Assembly (NCBI GenBank): GCA_937899725.1
Contig: CALCCA010000022.1
Span: 1 to 41,277 of the forward strand
Reading direction: 5' to 3'
From: an uncultured Halomicronema sp.
GTDB taxonomy: Bacteria; Cyanobacteriota; Cyanobacteriia; Phormidesmidales; Phormidesmidaceae
Length of the DNA: 41,277 nucleotides
Shown here: in pieces, positions 10,801-17,821 of the stretch
Layout of the letters: every line of letters starts with the position of its first letter
How positions within the stretch are numbered: the stretch's first letter is position 1
The notes under the pieces: model-generated
Told to the model about the DNA's origin: nothing
Database searches by the model: none
What the model saw: only the letters and a program-made list of their open reading frames with translations
Position numbers and translations under genes: made by a program

Positions 10801-12533
10801 ATGTCTAACGGATCTTCTTCAATGATGTCGTCAAAGACGTTGAGGGCGATCGTGGCCGTGGGCTCGGTAATGGTGACAAAGAAGCTGCCGCCGCTGCCAT
10901 CGCCGACAGTGGGCACACCTTCGATACCGGTGGTGGAGATATTGCCCAGATCAGCCAGGTCGAATTGGCCCAAGGCACCCGGCACATCACTCTGCACCAG
11001 CACCTGTACCCCATCTGCAGGGATATCACCCTCGACTGTAAAGGTCACCGTGAGGGGATCGCCCTCAGCCAGGTTGGCTTCAGACACTGACAGTCCGACA
11101 GTGGGGCCAATGCCGGGGCCGCCGTTATCGTCATTGATGGTGAGCAGCGTCGAATTTTGGTTCGGATCGACGGTGTAGCCTTCGCCTGCGGCTAACTGGA
11201 AATCAAATGTTTGCGACCCTTCTTCTAAAATGTCGTTGATGATGGGCAGCACAAAATTGCCGTCAGGGGCCGAGAGTAAAATTTGCAGGCGACCCGTATT
11301 TTCGTCAAAGTCAACAATCTCGGCGTCATTGAATTCCGCCTCGCGATCGGCGGCAAACTGCTCGGTAAAGGCAATCACATCGTTGTCGCCCAGGGTGTCA
11401 AAGTTGACGGTGATGCCTTCCGTGGGAAAGTCGCCAGTGACCGTCCACTGCCAGACCACCTGAGCGTCTGGCGTTTCTTCTGAAACGGCGGCCGGAATCG
11501 CCTCAAAACTCACAACGGGCAAGTCACCGGTTGGAGGCGGTGTGACAGTCGCTTCAGAGACATTAAAGGCGAGGCTATAGTCACTTGGGCCATCTAGTTG
11601 CTGGACGGCGAAGGTATAAGTCCCCGCTGGGAGTGGGCCAGAAAACCCTTGGCCCCCAAAGCCAGGGCCGTTAGAGCCATTGCCTATGTTGTCCAAAATG
11701 TCGGTGCCCACCGCACTAATGCCAAACAGGGAGTAACCCAGGAATTCGCCCAGTACGGCGCTATTATCCAGGGGCTCAGTAAAGGTCGCACCTTCCTGAA
11801 CCCCAATAAAGGAGACATCTGACTGAGAGTACGCCTCTAACAGGATGGACTCTAACTGCAACCCGTCGGGAACAGTCACGGTGACGTACTCTTGATCGCC
11901 GCCGCCCGTGGAAGCGGACAATTGAGTGGTGCCTTCTACTAGCGCTAGGCCGACTGGATTATTCGGATCACCAGAGATATCGCCGCTCACCGCTTCGTCG
12001 TAGCCGTTGGCTGGCGGGGGCGGTGGCGTGCCTGGCAACTGGCTGACATCATCGACAAAGAGGACGGTGCTGGTGGCGGCAGCGGGAGCAATCGTGTAGT
12101 CGCCGACCCCGGTAATGCTGGTCTGATCGGCTGGGTCAATTTGGTCAGCCGTCACGATCGCAAAGACAGCTTCGACCAGACCGTCAAAGGTCTCGGGCAA
12201 AAACGTATCCGGTTCAGCATTGTCAAAGATATCCAGGGTGATCGTAGCGAAGGTCGCTCCAGCGACGATTTCCACGGCCAAGCCAGAGTTATCGAAATTG
12301 GTCTGAGTAGCGAAGAGATTGAGATTCTCAAACTGCGGATTGGCGATCGCCGCCGGCAAATCCAGACGATTCAAAATTTGCTCAATGTCGCTGTCAATAT
12401 AGACCTTCAGGCCACCCACTGGGGCAGGTTCGTCGAGATCGAAGCGCACGGTTAGGGCATTGCCTTGATCCTCGACGAGCGCGTTGAGGTCGCCGTCAAA
12501 GTCGGTAGAGGTCGAGAGACTAACTTGAACCAT
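4818..12533 (-). CDS. Giant Calx-beta/PPC repeat protein with C-terminal RTX cassette
   Basis: This 2571-residue acidic protein contains about 11 Calx-beta-like modules. Each opens like VSLSVSEANLAEGD, continues with a V.GDIP.DG.. strand, and ends with a Y.V.P or Y.I.P strand. Two clear bacterial pre-peptidase C-terminal (PPC) domains (motifs DVDMYSF and DVDMYAFDL, then YYVGVS or YYAGIS) interrupt them, plus a weaker PPC-like segment near residues 200-330. From Met2079 (VTYDFAWTGQIAGF) it carries the same domain as the neighbouring hydrolase. It ends with the RTX-like cassette GTDGNDVLDGLRGDD and GGAGADQFVF. There is no signal peptide, so secretion through a type I system is inferred. The start MVQVSLSTSTDFDGDLNALV matches the paralogue at 20636. 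Adhesion, calcium binding or metal capture at the cell surface are plausible; none is shown by the sequence. Confidence 0.9.
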   Translation of the reverse strand: MVQVSLSTSTDFDGDLNALVEDQGNALTVRFDLDEPAPVGGLKVYIDSDIEQILNRLDLPAAIANPQFENLNLFATQTNFDNSGLAVEIVAGATFATITLDIFDNAEPDTFLPETFDGLVEAVFAIVTADQIDPADQTSITGVGDYTIAPAAATSTVLFVDDVSQLPGTPPPPPANGYDEAVSGDISGDPNNPVGLALVEGTTQLSASTGGGDQEYVTVTVPDGLQLESILLEAYSQSDVSFIGVQEGATFTEPLDNSAVLGEFLGYSLFGISAVGTDILDNIGNGSNGPGFGGQGFSGPLPAGTYTFAVQQLDGPSDYSLAFNVSEATVTPPPTGDLPVVSFEAIPAAVSEETPDAQVVWQWTVTGDFPTEGITVNFDTLGDNDVIAFTEQFAADREAEFNDAEIVDFDENTGRLQILLSAPDGNFVLPIINDILEEGSQTFDFQLAAGEGYTVDPNQNSTLLTINDDNGGPGIGPTVGLSVSEANLAEGDPLTVTFTVEGDIPADGVQVLVQSDVPGALGQFDLADLGNISTTGIEGVPTVGDGSGGSFFVTITEPTATIALNVFDDIIEEDPLDITFTLANGEVYEVNPAAASTTLTISDEIQTTEIKPTVGISVDQTTLVEGGDALTLTISVDGVIPGGGIPLLINDVASVQSQLRSLTEFDVGNITTTGIEGFPTPADGDSGFFVIVTEPTATITLKAFDEGADEDEAAESFTFELIDGEAYEVAPDANSITLNIVDAADSNGGGGGEPVVSVDVIGGTFSDEDTLVTPNLVESGSGTPILSLVVSADGPIPEDGLVVNLNTDLADITEFIAGANFVPLSFGGEVIGAIYDDSGTATGLQLRLESQNAVVNFPGVGLAATDPQTVNFFVAAGEGYTADADMAAITVYDTIDQVPEASAVPEVSMTLAEAGPFTEGSDTVTVNFALAGEIPATGVLVYVSNNAFAGLVDFDLLNAQVTGGSFPAPDGNAGGFYFKITEPTASLTLAVRADEASEGLEQVPLALQTLPGYTIAEGAGEISVLLQDDANSILQVSVEASADVLVETEGTAAVHTFNLSAPPADGQLTVTVEAPGLTELDILGLQVENGGISAIRPGGFDLEIFGQSATVTLPVVDDGVSEGLEEISFSVAAGDGYQIAPEAGSASFQIVDTVEQTPATDAESNDTIATAIATGLGPDNSSVSIDGAISFSFSNREVDQTEDVDMYSFAMAAGDTIRIDADSAVFDSGLDTVLRIFDAGGNEVAGSDDDFAPDELFAPGRRDSYVEFTATETGNYYVGVSSFGNGFFDFFLDDDGNPTNAPYDPNVAGSGTGRSFGDYTLNLKLNEEFTPTVTAIPAGTGAGPTVSLSASPATYDSDDNLTASALIQFVEEGASILTLGLTTAGDIPEDGIEVFLTSSLDLSTAFSTGAPFSPGGAEVLAAVFDDAGTPVGLRINLTSNTAVLNLNLDSPDAAPTDGVETVTFTLEPSAGYQVSDDSTFSTEIYDTLADVPVMPNVPTVGVAVSETALVESAGNLTTLTFTLDGPPPAEGVLINVDSGVRAALGEFDVFNAEITGGDFPSPNFRASGFFFRITEQTATITLAAFDETTNDQIPAEDALEGIEEFTFTVQPGVGYAIAPDASAVTVTIADNPDSVPLPGDDGDDGDDGDELPPMEMELNDTIADANAIELPLDGSSIVIEGEIGTTRATRNLIDRSEDVDMYAFDLEAGQTLILDVDGGGTGDAGVAGSLLDNILRIFDAEGNELAIVENAGAPDEVFQANGDAYIEFTAPETGTYYAGISNLGNNFYDPNVAGSGSGWTFNDRFEPGPYRLEASLATTPTLPTVSVSLPEVVSEADDAPILTAVFAVAGAIPVDGLVVAIGGDVGFLLDPANRIADNNRLFEIVPEGGITADGFGPNGELLVRLFASEVSFGLPIFDDILEEPDTDYTFTLLEGDGYLVDPDSALQTVTFTDGVPGGGGPTVSLSVDQTDLAEGDEFTVSFEVEGDIPDGGLTVFVDGPAASLSEFNIFGDDGINPDTDLVGLAGLPEPDNDAGGFFATITENQASIKLSVFDDGPTEGSESFTFELIDGEEYEVTSMVTYDFAWTGQIAGFSVEGEFSYDASQSYEAGIVREDDLLSLDVSFFDPEGNLLRTYTDNQDQSLYPTVNFAFDTETGEILQDGTWDIDDDVNLERNGFMLGVGNPDLRSEIGVQSGLAFWTRPSDDKLPHLHVDDWDDELGFPIGYSTHEDVSFPTLTVADLIDNGKVGETYLDQIQDRLDEFGQPVVAAVSESGSAGKVELTINDGGEDAVFAVESGVTSVFLDLPLLEEAAGLTLAGVDSDATPFSEDFQVGFAIANDTDFTFAPVPFTPLGGAIEHAGTITLGLGGAEATIGEFSIGFDPTRVSDTTSGFFVADTLEDPLGLEVLFDLSAPSTAAVSGEELEISGTDLLLSPELAGALGLAELTGADVGDARIDALVSLTTGGPPNPGTSTDGDDELVGTDGNDVLDGLRGDDTYTGGAGADQFVFDLAQGVDTITDFELGIDQISLGGLTPAGVKFFELGEDTLVLTNSNELLGVVQGVTSLDNTVFA

Positions 12534-13015
12534 GGGGAGATTACTCCAGTGTGTGATGTCGTGAAGGCCGACAAGGATTGGGGTTGACCCTGACCGGAAC
12601 GCAGCAGCGATCGCGACCCTTGCCTAAGAATGGATAAACCGGCTTGAAACTCATCAGAAAAACCGGCCAAAGCCAGACACACCAGACCGACTGGGCCGGG
12701 CCAGCGGGCAGACGCGTCGTCATTAGCAAAGCCTTAGCGCAGCCATGCCGCAGGCGATCGCCTCTCGGCAAGCGCAGCGCTCTCAGAAAGCAGCCATCGC
12801 CAGCAACTAAGCCCACCGCACCGAGCCATCGCGCTAAAGCGCTGAAATCCGGGCTCCTCTAACGAGCAGCTAGATCACCGGTCATTTAACCCTCGTCTTG
12901 GCCACCAAGAAAGCCGCCTGAGAGGCCGTTGTGGAATTGAGAAAATGGCTGGCTAGCGACTTACCCAGTCGCACTTAGTGGGAAACCGCCTCGTCCAGTC
13001 GATTTTTAGCGCTGT

Positions 13016-13038
13016 TTAATGAGACTTTATCTCATTAA
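13016..13038. promoter_or_regulatory. Palindromic operator-like site
   Basis: There is a perfect 9-bp dyad, TTAATGAGA and TCTCATTAA, around a 5-bp spacer CTTTA. The TGAGA/TCTCA arms resemble bacterial iron boxes bound by Fur. It lies about 480 bp upstream of the giant Calx-beta gene. Assignment to Fur is by resemblance only. Confidence 0.55.
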
Positions 13039-13281
13039 CTTACAGAGGGATGGTATCACCTGACCTGGGTTTAAACACGTTAACTTTATAAAGATAATTG
13101 AAACCAATCCGTAAATACCCAGAGAGCCTGAAGCCGCCATTAAGGGCTTGCCAGTCGCGTTAGGCTCGTCAAAAGGCTAGAAAGCTAGGAAACCCGGAAC
13201 TTTTGTTAGGATCATCAGCACCGCCTGCTAGGCGAGTTTGATCAGAATTTTATACAGAAAAGTTATTGACCAGTCATTGCT

Positions 13282-13302
13282 TATTGATTATTTGTCTCAA
13301 TA
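13282..13302 (-). promoter_or_regulatory. TATTGAGA-N6-ATCAATA operator-like site
   Basis: Read on the minus strand, this 21-mer is TATTGAGA, six bases, ATCAATA. It matches the sites at 17614 and 24946 in every fixed position except one in the former. It sits about 750 bp upstream of the giant gene start, with the conserved half facing that gene. A Fur or PchR box is the likely identity. Confidence 0.55.
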
Positions 13303-13325
13303 ACTGATGATCGTCAAGCGACTGC

Positions 13326-13352
13326 CGACTTTTGCAAATTTTGCAAAAGTCG
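13326..13352. promoter_or_regulatory. 27-nt perfect inverted repeat, terminator or operator
   Basis: The 13-bp arms CGACTTTTGCAAA and TTTGCAAAAGTCG surround a single T. It lies 28 bp past the stop codon of the MFS gene, where a terminator would be expected, but no T-run follows. Its 16-nt core TTGCAAATTTTGCAAA recurs exactly at 17717-17732 in front of the second MFS gene, which favours a protein-binding site. Confidence 0.55.
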
Positions 13353-13379
13353 TACGGTTAGGGTGATGGCTGCGACCGC

Positions 13380-14687
13380 CTATTCGACGAGGCGAGTTTC
13401 GATCGCGTGGTCGGGCAGTAGCGTTTCCACTGAGCGTAAGGTACGAAAGCCATAGCCCGCTAATCCCACGATCACCATTAAGGCCGCCATCAGCACGTAG
13501 AGCAGAGCCATCCCCGCCCCTGCCCCCGTGCCCACCAGTGGGCCAAACACTCTGGCGAGGGCACCCTCTGGCTGCATCGCGGGCTCAAACACAAAATCAG
13601 CGAGAGGCCCGGCGAGCAGGGGGGCGATCGCCCCAATTCCTAAGCCCACCATCTGATCAGCCGCCAGCACCCGCCCCTGTAGCGGCGGCGGCACTTTGGC
13701 ATACCAAATCGCATTGCTAGAGCTGTAGTAAAGCGGAATCAGTAGAGTAGCCGCCAAGTGCGCGGGTATCCAAACCCAAGCAGTTTGCCCCAAGCCCAAA
13801 ACAATCTTGCATAGCCCCGTCCCCGCAAATCCCAGCAGCATGCCGTGAATCCGCTGCTTGAATCCCCCTTGCCAACTAAGAAACAGCGCTCCCAACACGC
13901 CCCCTAGACCTGCTGCCGTGGTAACCGCCCCGAGAATTTGTTCGCTGCCTCCTGATCGCGCCAAAATCATCGGGTTATACAACGCCTTGCCGATGTCACT
14001 GGGCAGGGCAAAGCAAGAGAAGGCGATCATCATGGCCAACAAGCCTGGGGTTTTGAGAATGTGGCGAAAGCCAAAGGTGAGGTTGGCCCAGCTTACCTTT
14101 GGCACTGTGGTTTCGGCTTCGTCGCCGCTCGGCTGAGGGATTGTCGCCGTCAGCAGAATCCCAAAGGCGATTAAGAACGTGCTCAGGTCGATCAAGATAA
14201 TGCCTTTGAGACCGATGAGCGGATAGAGGCTACCGGCCAGAATGGGCGAAAAGATCGCGCCACTGTAATTGACGGCGGCGACCATGCTTTCGGCGCGGGT
14301 ATAGTTGTCTTTTTCGACCAACAGCGCAATCGACGTGGAATACGCCAGGGTTTGCAGTTGCCCAAAGCAGCCATAGACGGCCACCGCTGCGTACAAATGC
14401 CAGATTTGCAGCTGATCGCCCCAATACAGCAGCGCGATCGCGATCGTGCAAAGCATCGCCACCACATCGCCGAGGATCATCAACTGCTTGCGCGGCCAGC
14501 GATCGACCGCGATCCCGGCTAGGGGCGTCACCACCAGACGCGGCAGTTGCGAAAAAAAAGTCACCAGGGCCAAACTCGTCGCCGAACCTGTGACCTCCCA
14601 CACCCAAAAGATCAGGGCAAAGACGGTCATATAGCTGCCGATGGTCGAGACCAGTTGCCCCGCCCAAATTCTTAAAAACGTCCGCAT
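13380..14687 (-). CDS. MFS transporter, EntS-like (probable siderophore exporter)
   Basis: This is a 435-residue, roughly 12-helix major facilitator protein of the DHA3/EntS type. The loop 2-3 motif GIAVDRWPRKQLMILGD is present. It opens MRTFLRIWAGQLVSTIGSYM, which aligns with the paralogue at 17822 (MRTFTTLWLGYLISAIGTRM). I therefore place the start at 14687 rather than at an ATG 48 bases upstream inside the receptor gene. The receptor stop codon is 4 bp upstream, so the two are very probably co-transcribed and translationally coupled. Transporters of this family next to TonB receptors commonly export siderophores across the inner membrane. The direction and substrate are inferred from that context. 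Confidence 0.85.
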   Translation of the reverse strand: MRTFLRIWAGQLVSTIGSYMTVFALIFWVWEVTGSATSLALVTFFSQLPRLVVTPLAGIAVDRWPRKQLMILGDVVAMLCTIAIALLYWGDQLQIWHLYAAVAVYGCFGQLQTLAYSTSIALLVEKDNYTRAESMVAAVNYSGAIFSPILAGSLYPLIGLKGIILIDLSTFLIAFGILLTATIPQPSGDEAETTVPKVSWANLTFGFRHILKTPGLLAMMIAFSCFALPSDIGKALYNPMILARSGGSEQILGAVTTAAGLGGVLGALFLSWQGGFKQRIHGMLLGFAGTGLCKIVLGLGQTAWVWIPAHLAATLLIPLYYSSSNAIWYAKVPPPLQGRVLAADQMVGLGIGAIAPLLAGPLADFVFEPAMQPEGALARVFGPLVGTGAGAGMALLYVLMAALMVIVGLAGYGFRTLRSVETLLPDHAIETRLVE

Positions 14688-14691
14688 TGAT

Positions 14692-17547
14692 CTAAAATTC
14701 CCAACCGACAGTGCCAAAAATAGTGAAAGGGGCACCGGGAGTTACCCGAAACTGATCCCGCGCCCCTTCGAAGTAGCGAACATCAAACAGATTTTGCACA
14801 TTGAGCTGCGCCCGAAAACTCTCCCGGCGGTAAAAGAGGGACGCATCGGTACGCACATAGCCCGGCAGGGTAAAGGGGGTAAACAGGTCACCATTGCGTT
14901 CTCCTTGAAAATAGACGCCGAGTCCTAATCCCCAGCCCGCCAGAGCGCCGTCCTGAATTTCGTAAGAGGTCCACACACTGGCGGCATGTTCCGGCACATT
15001 TTGGAGCCGCAATCCTTCCGAAAACTGGTTGTCTTCGCTAATGCGGGCATCAGTGTAGGCATAGGTGGCAATGATATTCCAACCGGGGAGCAGCTCGCCC
15101 GCAATATCTAGCTCGACGCCATCGCTGGCTTGTTCGCCCACCTGCACTTGAAACCCCGTGTTGTCCGGATCTTGGGTGGCGACATTGGTGCGGCGCAACT
15201 GGTAGTAGGCCAGGGTCGCCGAGAGGCGATCGTCCAGCAAATCCGCCTTCACCCCCACCTCAAATTGGTTGCCTCGCTCGGGGGCAAACACTTCACCGAC
15301 CTGAGACTGACCAATCACCGGATTAAAAGACTCGGTATAGCTGGCATAGAGCGAGATGTTGTCGAGTGGTTTGTAGACAATCCCGATACGGGGACTAAAC
15401 GCCGTGTCCGAGGTTTCAATCGGGTCAGGATTCGTGAGGTTCGCCGCATCGACAAAGAACTGATCGGCAAAGTCAATCCGCCCACCCACCAACACAATCA
15501 GATTGTCAAAAAGGTTGAGTTGCGACTGACCATATAAGCCAATCGTGCGGCGACGGGTAAAACTATCCGATCGCAGGGCAAAGGCAAAATCGGGATTATC
15601 TTCGGGGAAAAACCGCTGCGGATCATAATTGGGTGCAAAAATATTAAACGGTTCGACATCCGGATCGAGAAAGGTCAGGAATTGCCGCGAAAACAGCCGA
15701 TCCTCCTGAGTTTCCTGAAACCACTCCACCCCGAGCAGGAGGGTTTGATCCATCCCCGCAATGGCAAAATCGCCGACGACGTTGGTGTTTAACGTGTAAG
15801 CTTCTCGGTTACTCGGATTATCGAGCCACAGGCGATTGAGGCGATTAAAGTCGATTTGTCCCCGCGATTGAAAGAAGCCCACCCCAGCCACAAAACTGTC
15901 TTCAGCCGTATTTTGGAAAGAGGCTAAAAACTCATTTCTCACCTGCCAGGTGTCATTAATTTGATGATCTAGCCGGTAGCTAATGCGAGAGATATTGCTT
16001 TCCGTACGGCTAATCTCGGGTTCGCCGGAGTTGGTGCGAATATCCAGCGTGCCGGCCCGAGCGATATCGTCCTCCGAGAAGGCGTCTCCTTCTAGAAATC
16101 GATCCGCCAGCGAATTGTTTTCCAGGCCGATCGCCGAAATTGCGGGCAAACCGGATGAGCTTCCCGACGAGCGATTATAGAGGTACTCCACATCCACAAT
16201 TAAGCTGGTTTGTTCAGTGTCGATGATTTGCAGCGTGGGGGCAAAAAACAGAAATTCACTTTCCTCAAAATCAATAAAGCTGCCGCGATTTTCATAGGCC
16301 AAATTGGTCCGGTAGCTGCTGTATTCATCCAGCGGCCCCGTAAAATCGAGGGCAGCCCCGTAAGCGGCATAATTCCCGGCGGTCAGCTCCAGGTCATAGC
16401 GCGGGGTACGCAGGGGCACCTCGGTCACCAGGTTAACAGTGCCGCCCAAATTGCCGGAGCCAAACAGCACCGAGGCGGGGCCTTTCAACACTTCAATGCG
16501 GTCAATATTGGTAATGCCAGAGCCGAGGCGGAGCGTGTCGTCTCGCAGGCCATTGCGCAGAATGTTATCGGTTTCAAATCCTCGAATAATGGGGGTTGTC
16601 GCCCGTGAGCCACTCTCTGAGCGCCCGGTGAACGCCCCACTGACGTTTTGCAACGCCTGTCCCAGGCTGTCAGTCCCCTGATCTTCTAGCACGGCTTGGA
16701 GAATGACCTGAATTCCTTGCGGAATGTCGAGGATATCCGTGTCGGTTCGAGTCCCGGCACTGGCGGTGGGTACCTGATAGCGCGGCAGCGGTGACGCCGC
16801 TACGATGATCCGCAGGTTATTGCCAAACTGCAGATCGTCAGCTTCAGTCGATTCTCCCGGTGGCGTGGTGGCAATATCGAGAATGAGCGATTCAGCAGCC
16901 CGTTCGAGAAAGGCATTGGGGGCGGTCTCCGTCGCTGCGTTCACCGTAATCTGCACGTCGGATGTCGTCACCTGCTCGATCGCAATTGAGGCGACTGAGG
17001 GTACCGGATTGTCTTGTTGGAAGCGATCGCCCTCGGGCAGCGCTAACTGCGCCCCCACAATATCGACCACTAGCGTATTGCCCTCCTGAAACTGCAAGAT
17101 TTCGGGGGCAGTCGGATCACGGGTCACCAGCACTACCTGCAGGCCATCGGCGATCGGCACGAGTTGAATTTCAGTAATTTGCATCACCGGCCCTGTTGGG
17201 CTGTCTTCAGCGTCCGGCAGCGTCGGCAATTCCTCAGCCTCGGGTTGATCAGGGCGGTTCTGAAGATCAGGATCAGAACTATCCTGATCTTCAGAACCAT
17301 CAGGATCAGCAGGCGGCGGCACTGTTTCTTCAGGCACCTCATGATTCGGGTTCTCAGGAGTCTCACGATCCGGCTCCTCTAGACCCTCAGCTTCCTCAAC
17401 CCGTTGGGCAGTCGGCGGCGGTGGCGTCACGGAGAGAGGCTGGGCAGTAGGCGGATCTTGAACGGTTTGAGTGAAGCCTGGCAGAGGAACGAGGAAGGGG
17501 GCGCTGCCCGCGATCGCGAGGCTGATAAATTCAGTAATGTGACGCAT
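14692..17547 (-). CDS. TonB-dependent siderophore receptor with N-terminal AMIN domain
   Basis: This 951-residue outer-membrane receptor has a signal peptide at about residues 1-26 and a Pro/Glu/Asp-rich linker to about 118. An AMIN domain follows at about 119-228 (VMQITEIQLVPIADGLQVVL onward). The plug at about 270-385 includes IIRGFETDNILRNGLRDD and RIEVLKGPASVLFGSGNLGG. A beta barrel ends in the expected terminal aromatic residue (GTVGWEF). AMIN fused to a siderophore receptor is a cyanobacterial arrangement. AAGGA precedes the ATG, and an operator-like TATTGAGA site lies 67 bp upstream. The gene leads an operon with the MFS exporter. It should import a ferric siderophore using TonB energy; which one cannot be read from sequence. 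Confidence 0.93.
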   Translation of the reverse strand: MRHITEFISLAIAGSAPFLVPLPGFTQTVQDPPTAQPLSVTPPPPTAQRVEEAEGLEEPDRETPENPNHEVPEETVPPPADPDGSEDQDSSDPDLQNRPDQPEAEELPTLPDAEDSPTGPVMQITEIQLVPIADGLQVVLVTRDPTAPEILQFQEGNTLVVDIVGAQLALPEGDRFQQDNPVPSVASIAIEQVTTSDVQITVNAATETAPNAFLERAAESLILDIATTPPGESTEADDLQFGNNLRIIVAASPLPRYQVPTASAGTRTDTDILDIPQGIQVILQAVLEDQGTDSLGQALQNVSGAFTGRSESGSRATTPIIRGFETDNILRNGLRDDTLRLGSGITNIDRIEVLKGPASVLFGSGNLGGTVNLVTEVPLRTPRYDLELTAGNYAAYGAALDFTGPLDEYSSYRTNLAYENRGSFIDFEESEFLFFAPTLQIIDTEQTSLIVDVEYLYNRSSGSSSGLPAISAIGLENNSLADRFLEGDAFSEDDIARAGTLDIRTNSGEPEISRTESNISRISYRLDHQINDTWQVRNEFLASFQNTAEDSFVAGVGFFQSRGQIDFNRLNRLWLDNPSNREAYTLNTNVVGDFAIAGMDQTLLLGVEWFQETQEDRLFSRQFLTFLDPDVEPFNIFAPNYDPQRFFPEDNPDFAFALRSDSFTRRRTIGLYGQSQLNLFDNLIVLVGGRIDFADQFFVDAANLTNPDPIETSDTAFSPRIGIVYKPLDNISLYASYTESFNPVIGQSQVGEVFAPERGNQFEVGVKADLLDDRLSATLAYYQLRRTNVATQDPDNTGFQVQVGEQASDGVELDIAGELLPGWNIIATYAYTDARISEDNQFSEGLRLQNVPEHAASVWTSYEIQDGALAGWGLGLGVYFQGERNGDLFTPFTLPGYVRTDASLFYRRESFRAQLNVQNLFDVRYFEGARDQFRVTPGAPFTIFGTVGWEF

Positions 17548-17613
17548 TCAAGTCCTTATCATGAGCGATCGATTTCCCTCGGTAGCCCTGCAGCCAGCCA
17601 GTATCTTACAGCC

Positions 17614-17634
17614 TATTGAGAATTGAAATCAACA
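17614..17634 (+). promoter_or_regulatory. Operator-like site upstream of the TonB receptor
   Basis: The 21-mer reads TATTGAGA, ATTGAA, ATCAACA and lies 67-87 bp before the receptor start codon, where an iron-responsive repressor would cover the promoter. The same pattern is retained at 24946-24966 beside the receptor relic. Confidence 0.6.
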
Positions 17635-17716
17635 GGATGGAGCGGCCAGTGCGTGATCGCGGAGCCATCCTTCAGAGTATCGCCCTTCCTAACGCTGACA
17701 CCGATCCTGGCCAAGC

Positions 17717-17732
17717 TTGCAAATTTTGCAAA
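17717..17732. promoter_or_regulatory. TTGCAAATTTTGCAAA palindromic site
   Basis: Seven-base arms TTGCAAA and TTTGCAA flank a central T. The site is about 90 bp upstream of the second MFS gene. It is identical over 16 nt to the core of the inverted repeat at 13326-13352, so the two probably bind the same protein. Confidence 0.5.
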
Positions 17733-17821
17733 TGTTGAAGCCCAGTTCAATTTCCGCGCATCCAAACCATTTTTTTAGCCCGCCAGCGTAGTATCAGAAG
17801 ACCATTATTACACTCGTAAAC

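Larger units (their letters stand above)
12534..13379. other. Long palindrome-rich leader upstream of the giant gene
   Basis: These 846 bp have no convincing gene. The half nearer the giant gene is GC-rich with HIP1 words. The distal half (about 13000-13360) is AT-rich and holds four palindromic elements: an operator-like 23-mer at 13016, a near-palindrome around CTTTATAAAG at 13083-13092, a TATTGAGA-type site at 13282, and a 27-nt perfect inverted repeat at 13326. If the giant gene is transcribed from the distal sites, its 5' leader would be several hundred bases long. Confidence 0.5.
17548..17821. promoter_or_regulatory. Divergent promoter region between receptor and second MFS gene
   Basis: These 274 bp separate the two arms of the locus. 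They hold a TATTGAGA-type site next to the receptor and a TTGCAAATTTTGCAAA site next to the MFS gene. They are the natural point of joint control for both arms. Confidence 0.6.

Noticed and set aside
14688-14735. Upstream ATG that would extend the first MFS protein by 16 residues
   Set aside because: It lies inside the receptor gene, and the paralogue begins at the internal Met (MRTF).
16962-17619. Plus-strand frames opposite the receptor's proline/glutamate linker
   Set aside because: Low-complexity complements of the linker with no start signals or family match.
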